From positions 24,327,621 through 24,391,620 of the forward strand of contig OZ024870.1 in NCBI GenBank assembly GCA_964017185.1: 64,000 nt of DNA, in the 5' to 3' direction. A program made the translations under genes and the position numbers. Under the pieces are notes generated by a model. That model was not told the DNA's origin. It did not search any database and was given only the letters and a program-made list of their open reading frames with translations. The DNA comes from Rugalucina vietnamica (taxonomy: Eukaryota; Mollusca; Bivalvia; Lucinida; Lucinidae). Positions 22,904-34,900 of the stretch are shown one piece after another. Numbering within the stretch: position 1 is the stretch's first letter; the number at the start of each line of letters is the position of its first letter.

Positions 22904-25900
22904 CTGGTGAAAAAATAAGCTTCTGCTATGCATCAGTCAGATATTTTACCCGGAAAAGAAGTCAATGAGATACTGAGGAAATAAGACAAATCCCCATTCT
23001 CAGGAATTACAAAGCATTTCAAGTGTTGAGTAAATTAGATAATCTAATTAAATTGTGCAATAAAATTGATGGTCTGACCAGGGTTTTTTACCCATGGCTG
23101 GGTAATTAGGCCCTTGATTTTAAAAATTGTCTAATTCCTCAAAGGTATCCCAGTGCTCCACTTCTGTGGCAAAACATAGACAGGTGCATAATTTAGAACC
23201 AAACTGATGATAATGGTGATGATGATGATAATGATGTTTCTGTGAATGTGGCTGAAAATTCAGATTTGCAGGATCATGTCTACATCAGGAAAACATGTCT
23301 GTGCAATGAATACCCCCTTAAGCCCCACTTTTATATACTAAAACTGGGGTATGCAGGGGTATACCTATTTTTCTTATTTTTGCTCCAAAACATAGATTGT
23401 GGTTCTAACGTGTACCCACAATCTACGTTTTGAGCAAAAGTAAGAAAAATATAAAAAAAATTTCAACTGAAAATTTTCATTTTTACAATAAAAAAAAATC
23501 TGTATATTGGATGGGCGCGTTTTCGTAATGAGATGACATAAGTGATGATAATGACAAGGCTGATGATAATAATGCTATATTCTGGGTCTGTGCCATCGCT
23601 ACAGGTAAACTGATTTACAAACTCTCGTTCACTGCAACATTGTTGAAACTTTGTAAAATGGGAGGGGGGTGGGAGGGGGCCAGGGTGCATTTGCATGGTT
23701 ACAAATGACAGTTGCATTTCTTATCCTTTTTAAATGTATTAATTTCTGAACATTTTTTCTTGTTTTAGTTAGTTAACTTACTCTTCTTGAAGCTCTGCTG
23801 TACTGACTCATCTTTAGTAAGTAGCCTCTCTGTGACATTGTACATTAATTCTCGACACTTGTCAATCACCTCTCTGCCACACCAACCATCACGCTCTGTA
23901 CATCTCGTCTCCTGAAAAATATTACCCTTCTCTCAGATCTTCATGTAGAGCAATGGTTTACATGTAAATTACATGTAGAAGCAGCAAATTTACATGTATA
24001 CCACATACATGACACTGAACATTAATTCCCGAAATTTGTCAATCACCTCTCTCCCACACCAACCAGCGCACACTCCGTATGCCCAGTTTCCTGAAACAAA
24101 TCAATTAATGTTTCATTATGCCTAGAAGATAATGTACCTTTTTATATCAGAGTTCTTGTGGTTGTGCCGTGTGGCGGCCCTAAAAAGTCTCCCAAATAAG
24201 ATTGCTCTTATTTTTCCAATCCTCAGGGATTGCTTGCAATCAGTTTGTTTGATTTCCAAATATAATGTTGGGTTAAAGACGCTTTTAAGTGAGGGCCTTT
24301 CGGAACCTGAATTTTATGGTGACTTAGTTTACAAATTTAAGAAACTTATAGGAATTAATGATTTTTCTTTTCAGTTCAGAAAAATCATAACACGTTACAG
24401 ACGTATAGGTTATAACTTGAATGTTATGCGACAGTCTGCATGCTTAGTTTTTAACCCAATCATGGTTGATAACTATGCTGCCTTCTTTAATTGCAAGCCG
24501 GTGGGTCGGGCGTCTGACTCTATGATGGCCCCGACTTAAAGCTATTCATTTTAGTTGGTTGGGGTCGGAGCTTCTTGTCTGTTTCTTGGCCCACCGGGGT
24601 CCAAGTGGTGTTTTTCTTTTGCTCCGGAGTTAGTAGGTTATTCGGGGCCCAGGGATCTCCATCGTCGGGTAGCTTACTCAATCTGTGAGTCCTTGTTTTT
24701 GATTCATCAGGATGTTTATCATGATTTATTTGTTTGTTCTTGATGATTCATTGACTAGTTAGAGATTCACCACGAGGACCGAAGAACTTACTAAATATTA
24801 TGAACCACTGCAGAAGCTGAGGGTGAGGTTAGGATCCTGTAAAACCGGTTTAAGCCCGCCAGTAACTTTGTGTTACTGATCGTTCCAAGGCGATACTTCT
24901 GTGGTGGTTCTTTTTGTTTTATGTCTTGGTGTTTAAAATTTTTTTGTGCTGTTGGCGCCTTATTATGTTTTCATATTTTGTATTAAGTTAAGCTAACTGA
25001 GTGGCCACCTATTGGGAAAATAGCTGCTCATTCGGCTTACGATATGTTTCATGGTATAAGTACCTGATTGTTAGTTTGGTTTTTTCCCACCTCGGTTTTT
25101 GGAGTGGGAATCTCTTTCTGATTGCGCCTTTACCTGATCTTTGCCTACTTGTACCTTTTTACTCTCAATTTTCAGCAAAGACTGTGATGGTCAAAAGTTC
25201 TGCATCAAAAAGCTGGAAACATGTTTAGGACTTGCACTGAATTTAGAACCGCAACATTTACTTGTAGGTTGGGGAATAGCCAGGATTTTCACTGTACCAG
25301 TTACAATACCAGGGTGTAAGCGCACCACAGTGCCAGGACCTTTTTATGATCTCTGCCAAATGTATACACTGCAAACACCAGACTTACTTGATTATAAAAT
25401 TGAGATTCAGTGGGGTCTATATTATACAAGCAATTCAAAAATTGTCAGCTTGATGCAATTTGAGCCGCCTCGTGGGAAAACCAACAATCTGCATAGGTGA
25501 AAACAAAGACGCAGATCAGCTTCGCGGTAGCCGCGAAGCTGATCAGCACCTTTGTTTTCGCAACTCGGATAGTACAATTCCTCTTCTACTTAAATCCGAA
25601 ATTTCAAGCTTCTAGCTCTTTTCTGTGCTTGTACAGGTCGGTTTGTATCAGACCTGTTCGGAAACCACATTGTTGGTTTTCCCACGAAGCAGCTCAATTC
25701 AAAAATTGTCAGCTTGATGCAATTTCATTATTCTAAGTGCTGTCTGTATCATATTCAAATTAGCTCATAAAAGACACAGCAAACAAAATGGCCTGTTGAC
25801 CTGTGGCAACTCAAACCAGCCTGCAAATAAGTCAAGCTAGCATATGCAAGTGATTGAATTAAAAGTTCAATGTAATCAAAATGAAAGTCTATAGATAGTG

Positions 25901-28900
25901 AGCAGTCCAGGAGGAAAATCATCACAAGATCCATCAGGAACAATGAGATTGCTGGTTTTAGTCTTTCATGGGCATATGCATCATAATCATTTTGAGCCAC
26001 TACATGAGAAAACCGGTCTTTGGAATTTCTGACCAGGTCCGACACAAATCGGCCTATACACCCACAGAAGAAAGCTAGAATCTTGAAATTTTGGGCATAA
26101 GTAGAGGTGGAATGGTGCTATCCATGTAGCGAAAACAAAGGCGCTGATCAGCTACTGCACAGCTGATCTGTGCCTTTGTTTTGGCATAAGCAAAAATCTA
26201 GTTTTTCATGAAGCCGCTCAATTTATAAAATTTGTCATTCTATTCACTGTCTGTATCATATTCAAATTTTAATGTTTCACTCTGCTGAATAACCTTGCTG
26301 TCATTCATTGCAAACTTAACATTCAAAGCTACGTTAATGGCTGCAATCTACTTTCAAAATGCATGTCACATGATGTGTAACCACTAAACTACAGGCTGCA
26401 TCAGATGAAACAGAAATATAAGGTTAATCTTGAAGAATTTTTCATATTGTTGAGAGGTAAAGCATCGAATTCTTGAATCTCCCTTTGTTAAATTTGTTCC
26501 CTAATACTATGATTATGTTCGATACAATGTTCAAATTTGCCAGTTACTTTTCTTGAATGTGAAACAAAAAGGTTACTTTTGTAAATTATGGTGTTGGACA
26601 TAGATATAGAGGACTTTTTTCCACTGGATAACCCCTTACCCCCTCTGTTATGTATTCCTTGTACACTACATTGCAAAGACTTGCATAAGCCAACAGGATG
26701 CTGTGTTTCTAAGCCCTCCCCTGAATGTCACTATGACATCAGGAAAACAAGTCCGTGCAATGAATACACCCTTTATACCCAACTTTTATATGGCCCAGCA
26801 AGGGCATACAAAGATGTTGTACAGAGAATAAGAGAGGAAATCCAAATCAGAGATAATACAAACTAAAAACAATCTAATATAAAACAATGTATTAATCCAA
26901 GTGTTCATGCAGATACTGACCAAGTTTGTGAAGTATATCAGAGTTTTCATTAGTCAGAATCCAGAAAAACTTCTGGAAACTATCCAGCTCCATAAAATTT
27001 CTGTTGGAGTCATTAATGATTTGAAAAAAGCTGTTTCTGAACGCATTAAACTTTGAGCATTCCATCAAAAAGTGCTGCTCATCTTCAATTGCACCTGTAG
27101 AACATTTGGTACACAGCCTTTCTGACCTATCCAGCTTGATATTGGTCAAATAAAGTCTTGTATCTTGTATCTTGTATCTTATAGTAAAACTGGGGTATGC
27201 AGGGGTATACCTATTTTTCTTATTTTTGATCCAAAACATAGATTGTGGGTACTCGGTGAGACGGTTCTAACGTGTACCCACAATTAATGTTTTGAACAAT
27301 CATATGAAAAATATCAACTTTTTCTGGTGAAATTTTCAATTCTTTTTCAGTTTATAAAAATCTCTGTATATTGCATGGGCAAGTTTTCGTAATGGCCAGG
27401 GGTTTGGGCTCCTGGTTACAACATAATAAAAAGAATGATCCTGTTGAGAAATGGCTTGGAAAGTTGAGTCAGAAGCATAATGTCAGACTCTAATAATACC
27501 AATTTACAAATAAGCCGTGACACAAGAAAACCCGTCTTCTGGATTTCCAAACAGGTCTGACACAAATGGGCCTGAACAGTCTGAGATGAAAGTTAGAATC
27601 TTGAAATTTTGGGTAGAGGTAAAGGAGGAATTGTACTATCTAAGCAGTGAAAACAAAGGCGCTGATCAGCTGTGCAGTTACTGCACAGCTGATCTGCGCC
27701 TTTGTTTTTGCATAGGCAAAAAGTTTTCTCATGACGACAGTGAAATATACATGCATCATCATTCTTCCATATATGGCTATGTTGGAGGGACTGGCAATAC
27801 ATTAAATGCATTACATTCCTAGAAAAGCCAACAATTTATTAATGACTAATGATGGTATTTGGACAAGCATAATATGCAGTCATACTTTGCTATTTATTCA
27901 TTTTAACCACAGGATTTAGATAGACAACATAATCTGCATTAATAAAATGTGGTACTCATCAAATTTCCCTAACAGCATGTTTTGCTTACTTATAAACCAC
28001 AGATTATACATTTTGCAAGGCAGACCTCTCATTTAGCATGCCGAACAGCCCACATCTCACCAGGATTGCTTTAGGTTGTTATTTACCAATCTTGTGAACC
28101 ACAATCCATTATGTTTGGAGAGTAATCTGATCGTGAAACTTTTACCCTGTCACAAGAAGTTTGATATGCATAAAAATCAGATCGTTTCATAAAATCAGAT
28201 TGAGCTTAAGGCATTTTTGTTTATACAGGCTTGACTTAAACTGTGAAATGTATCTTTATAAGATATATGTTGTCAGCAAATTTGACATTCTGATGTACCA
28301 CCCAGGGATACAGACTGTCATTGGGTTGTCTCCCTTACAACTATTCTTGGGACAAAGGGATGCAATAACTCTGATTTCCATGATAGTAAATATTGCTTAT
28401 TGTCAAGCATTTTTCTTTGATTCTTCTTAGGGGTTTTTAGATAGTTTTAAAAACTCTATAATAATTGAGCCGCCGCATGGAAAAACAAACAATCTGCGTA
28501 GGCGAAAACAAAGGCGCAGATCAGCTTCCCACTAACTGCGAAGCTGATCACGCCTTTGTTTTCACTACACTAATAGTACAATTCCTCTACTTTCTAAATC
28601 CAAAATTTCCAGCCTCTAACCATCTTCAGTGACTGTACAGACCCCGGTTTGTGTCGGACCTGGTCAGAACCCAAATTGTTGGTTTTCTCATGCACAGGCT
28701 CAATTATATTCAATCTCTGTTTGTCAAATGCTCAGGGAAGAAAACAGAAAATGCTTCATCCTACACATACAGTGGTTTTGTGTTTTTCGGCAACATGGTG
28801 GCTGACAGACTGGAGCCAGAGGTCAGGGGACTAAGGTTTGAAACCTACCCTGTCTCCTATGTGTCCTTGAACAACACATTTTCTGTCAAATACATACTAC

Positions 28901-31900
28901 AGGCTAGCACATGAATGAAGTATCATGCATAATGAAAGAAGTATCTGTTTTGTCCAAACAAGTCTCAAAATAATTGAGCTGCCTCATGAGAAAACCAACA
29001 ATCTGCATGTGCGAAAACAAAGCCGCAGTTCAGATGTGCAGTAACTGCACAGCCGATCATCGCCTTTGTTTTCCCTGCACAGTTAGTACAATCCTTTTTC
29101 TTCTTAAATCCGAAAGTTCAAGCTGCTAGCCTGCTTCTGTAAATGTACAGCCTGATTTGTGTCAGACCTGTTTGTAAACCACATTGTTGGTTTTCTCACG
29201 AGACGGTTCGCTTCTGATGACTAGGAAGGCTGTTTAGCCCTAAAAAAAATTTGTGTTGTTTGTCCTAGCTAGAAACTCTTCCCACAGCTAATCAAAGGCA
29301 TACAAGTGCTCCTTGAGCTTTTGCCTCCCATAACCTACAGGTAAACCCCAGGGATCGGGTTTGAGCTGACTCGGTATTAGATCATATATCATTTTTATTA
29401 GCTGAGACACCTACTTTTAAAATTATTTCTTGCACACCAGACAGAAATCGCCACACTTTTTGCCTGGGTGATAAAATTGCATCTCACCCAGGTGTTCTCA
29501 CCCAGGCTAAAAAAATACGCAAAACCTTGAAATAAACCAGATTTTGGGGGTTGTTGTGCAAGAAAAAGAATCTAATATGGTGTTCTGTTCTAGATGGAAG
29601 TTTCCAACCCTCGGGATGACCGTGCTGAGCGGAACCTCGGCGGAGCCTCGGTTCCGCTCAGCAAGGTCATCCCTTGGGTTGGAAACTTCCATCTAGAACA
29701 GAACCCCATATAAGATTCTTATATTATTACCTTATTAAATCAAGACTGTTTTAGTAGTAACCTTGATATTTACTTACTAGGGCATTTTTAAAAGATCATC
29801 AAAAATTGTCTTAAATGCTTCATTACGAAAACATGCCCATGTACATGTAATATACAGATTTTTCTTGAAAATTTTCAGTAGAATTTGTTCGATATTTTTC
29901 TTATTTTTGCTCAAAACATAGATTGTGGGTATACGTAAGAACCGCCTTGCCAAGGCGGTTCTAACGAGTACCCACAATCTATGTTTTGGAGCAAAAATAA
30001 GAAAAATTGGTATACCCCTGTATATTCCAGTTTTGCTATATAGAAGTGGGGTTGAGGGGGGTATACATTACACGGACACGTTTTTCGTGATGTTAAGATC
30101 ATAGCCTACAATGTGATGTTCATCATGTGCCAAAGAAATTTGGTTTGAAGAGTCATGCCAAACCAATCAAGCATTATGAAAACTTGCCCATGCAATATAT
30201 ACTTAAGGAATTAAAATACGCAACACACTAAATTTCAACTTTTACGTATGTATTTGGCATTTTGATAAAATCCTTTTATGGAATGACCTACTAACTGCTT
30301 TTTGCACGTGATGAAATGAGAAAACATCATTTTATTGACAAAATTAACGACGAAACGTCGAAAACTATGAAAAACGCAAATTGTGACGTAAACGTCGGGG
30401 CGAAGGGGAAGATGACAAATTCTTTGCATGTGGGTTACGTGACGTCGACTTGATGATAAGCAATAAAGACTAGGATCATTGTATACTTAGGTGCCGTTCT
30501 ATGTTGCGTTAAATGTTGTTAACGGAATGCTGAGGTTTACAATAACGAAAAATGAGTAATAAACGTCATTTAAATTATTCGATTTGGGCTATTTGTACCT
30601 AAACCGTATATATCGAACCAACATACGACACGACATGCTTTTTAATCAATAGTAACGTCACAGGTACCGTAGAAATGGATCATCGGAGCGTTTGTTTTGG
30701 CGTTCGTTAAACAGAATCTCACGTTATGTAAAGGAGCGAAACGGATTATATGCTTCGAGTAACATTCGATTTACCCACTGTAATCAAACGTTTGGCAATT
30801 TATTATTTTTTAAATCAGAAAATTGGAAAAACATAATGAGAGTCTTTAAAATGCAGGATGTTGGTTTTTGACGTTATAATGGACGTTTTATGGACGTCTG
30901 AAGTACAAAGGTCATACTGTTTACTTAAATAATCATTTTATTGAATATAACGCATGCCGAAGGAAATTTTACTGGCTTTTGACTCATTTTTTCGATTGAC
31001 GTTGGTGACGTTAAACGTCCCATAATATACACAAATGTTATCAACTAATCAATGATTACATCTGCAATCATTTTTAGGGGTTTTGGAAACAAAATATTGG
31101 TATTAATTTCAAATTTGACACTACTGATCATGGTTACAGGGTGTGCTACTGTCGGTCAGTGAGGTTATGCGTACGCCATTAAGCATACGTAACCGACATT
31201 GTGACTCAACCTGTTGCAATTTGACGTTTAGATATTGTTTTCATATAAGAAGCTCATTTATACCACAGACTTGCATTACAAAGCATGTTTTTAGTAGCCC
31301 AAAGTATTTGTTGCGTTTCTTTATTCCTTAAGTATACATATGCTTACTTAAAAAATTGAAAAAATTAGATAGGTTTAATATTTTTGATCAAAAAATCGAT
31401 TGTGTGTACACGTTAGAACCGCCTCGCCCGAATGTATACACCTGCAAACCCTAGTTGTCCTATATAAAAGTGGGGATCAAAGGGGTTACAATACTTTTCA
31501 TGGACATGTCTTCCTTGTGTGAAAAGGGTAAATAAAAGATGTACAGTACATCATGACCTTACAAGGATTAAAGATTCTTAATTTCTACATTTTAAGTACC
31601 ACTGAGTTTCACATCAGAAAACCTAAGACAGCCTTACACAAGCCAGGATGTAATCTTGATTTATAGTGAAACTTTGCATCCCTGTTGTGAATTTATGATG
31701 TGTCTGACTGAAATTTTAATTTTAAATTTTATGATGTTTAAAAATGACTTTCATATCAGCAAGTCTCTTTTGAGAAAAATTATGAGACTTTAAGATGAAT
31801 GCGTCTTTTGACATACTTACGCAGTCATAAAATTCAATACACAGATTTTTATATTATTCATAAAAGTACCCTCCACTTTATTTATTGCCCCACCCACTTT

Positions 31901-34900
31901 TAAGCGATTAATTTCCGGTACCCAGCCCATTAAGTTGGTAGCTTTAACTTCAGTACCTTGAATAGGATGTGCTTTTTTGGTTTGATAAATGAACAGAATT
32001 CAGCTCTTCCTACATGAATGGTGAATCATGCAATACAGCACTGTCACGTATTTCAGACTCATGTACACAGTTTGAACAAAATAAAAACAAGGAATCATGT
32101 TCTTCTATAGGAGCAATCAGATAAGCACCTTCACTATTTTAACTATTAGGAGGTAACATGACAGGATCTACCTTATTCGAACTCAAAGCAAAATCAATGC
32201 CCCAAAACAGAAATTTCAGGATACAGACAAACTGATATTGCAAACTCAATAATGGAGCCTTATTTTATATGCACTATCATCACTAAAGTGCATCCATCTC
32301 AATCAATATAATTGAGTTGCTGCAATACAAAACAAAGTCACCTGTATCGCTGACAAGATTATGATCAGACTGTACACCCGCTCTCTCTATTCTGGGTCTG
32401 GCAGCATACTTAATATTTTCTAATGACAGTGACCAACAAGAACTGCTATGACTCTGAATGCTAGCCCGGTAGCCACTCTGACTTTTCAACTAGTTAGTAT
32501 TTTTATGGCTTTCTTAGTGTATCTCACTGCTGTAGCTCTAATGACAATAAAATAACCTTCGAACATTAGAAAGCTGGTCTTCGGGGTTCCAACCAGGTCA
32601 AACACACATTGTCCTGTACACTCACAGAAGAAGACTCTCACTCACAGAAGAAGACTCTGACTAGAATCTTGAAATTTCATATTTTAGGGAGAAGAGGGAT
32701 TGTGCTATCCGTGAAGCAAAAACAAAGTTGCAGATCAGCTGTGCAGTAACTGCACAGCTGATCTGCGGCTTTGTTTTCGCACATGCAAAAAGCCAGTTTT
32801 CTCGCATGACAACAAAATAACCTTGAAACTTGTTGAAAACTGCAACATGTCATGTTTGTGCACAACTGAAACATGCAGCAAATTACAGTATGTGCATATT
32901 TTTTTCCATTCCATTACTAAGGGCTGACAATATGACAAATTTCTGACATTTTCGTGTTGTTAGAGAAATGTTTTATTAAAACAAGAACTAATTTAAACAT
33001 TCATCAACCTGATAAGCAAAAAACACACTCGGATTAGGTAGGCTCTGTTATGGTATAAATACCTGTTTGCAAATAAATGGCATGGTAGCTTGATCGGTAA
33101 TGTGTCCCATTACTAATACAGCGAACACCAAATCAAACATGATGCCTGACACATTAATTTTCTTAAGTATTTCTCGAAGATTTGGTCATGAAAATATTTC
33201 TACGGCCATTCTACCCCTTCTGTTGAAACAAGAAGAGCATTTGTCAGTTAGTGGTGGTGAAAAACATGCACTTAATACACTAGCTGGCAGACACCTTCTT
33301 GAATGAGCCTTCCAAGAGGCAGGTGAAAATACCACCGGCAGGCTCATTCAAGAAGAGTTTGGCAAGGATAACTAACTGTCCCAACATGACCATAGTTGTT
33401 GATTGTGGATTAAAGCATAAATACAAACAAATAAAAATGGTACTCTGGGTTTCTAATTCACTTGAATGACACAATTTGACAATGTTGTGTCTTGTTCCAT
33501 CAGTTTATTGCAAAATAAGCAACTATGCCTTGACCAGACAGCTTAACTATTAATTATTAAGTGTTCTACAGAAATGAAGATAAATCGATGAATTGTTACT
33601 TATAGCTGAGCCGCCTCATGAGAAATCCAACAATCTGCATATGCGAAAACAAAGACGCAGATGAGCTTCGCAGTAACCACAAAGCTGATCAGCGCCTTTG
33701 TTTTCTCTATACAGATAGTACACTTCCTCTTCTTCCTAAATCTTCTAGCCTGCTTCTGTGATTGTAAAGCATGGTTTGTTTCGGACCTAGTCAGAACTCA
33801 AATTGTTGGTTTTCTCATGCACAGGCTCATTTTCTGAGATGAATCAAGTCTCAGGAAACGTTCTTTATAGATTCCCCAACTTTACCAACAGATTACTGCA
33901 CCGAATTTATCCAATTTCTTCTTTACATCAATTTTGAAATCATATTTGCAGTATTGAGGTTTATTTCCAGTATGTACTTGACTTTGACAAACAGTTCATT
34001 TGAGCAGCACCATGAGAGAACCAAATTTTGCCTATGCAAAAACAAAGGCGCAGATCAGCTGTGCAGTAACTGCACAGCTGATCAGCCCCTTTGTTTTCGC
34101 TACATGACTAGTACAATACCTCTTCTACCTAAATCCGAAATTCCAAGCTTTTAGTCTTTTTCAAAGACTGTACAGACCGGTTTGTGTCGGACCTGGTCGG
34201 AAACCAGAAGACCAGTTCTTTTCATGAAGTGGCTCATTTCATTGCTGACATATAGGGCCTAGGCATCTGTGACCCTATATTCATCTCAGTGATTGTGTTT
34301 AACTTACCGAGACCAGACCTGCATTAGACTGTGCTGTAGCAGTGTAAATGCTTAATTCAAACTACAGACTGCATAGTTACAGCCAGAGGTTGCAGCAAAA
34401 ATTTAAATTTTTCAGCAGGATACTTGGCTAAACCAAACTCTGTTTCTGCTTGTATGTCATTGAGCATCGAGCATGAAGGTCTTTAGTTACTCAGAATAAC
34501 AAGTCCGTACCATGAATATCCCCTTAAACCCCATGTTGATATAGAGAAACTGGAGTTTGCAGGGGTATAACTAATTTTCTTATTTTTAGTCTGAGACACA
34601 CATTGTGGGTACTCATTAGAACCGCCTCGGCCAGGCTGTTCTAACATGTTTACCTCTATGTATTTTCGAGTAAACATATAAAAAATATCAAAGTTTTTCC
34701 AATGAAATTTTCAAATTTTGCTTCTTGAAAACATCTCTTTATACTGCATGGGCAAGTTGTCGTAATTATATAACCTTGTTGTTTTTGACCTGTGACATAA
34801 ATGTTTCGAAATTGTCTGACATGAATTTTCTTTCTACTTTCTTGTAAACTGTTTTAATTTTAACAGCTACATAAACTTAGCTGTTAAAATCCTTCAAGTG

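Noticed and set aside
24132-24536. 135-codon plus-strand ORF as a host gene
   Set aside because: It lies in a GTF3C5 intron, is followed by repeat sequence that recurs near 57.7 kb, and has the look of an interspersed element; kept only as an unclassified repeat.
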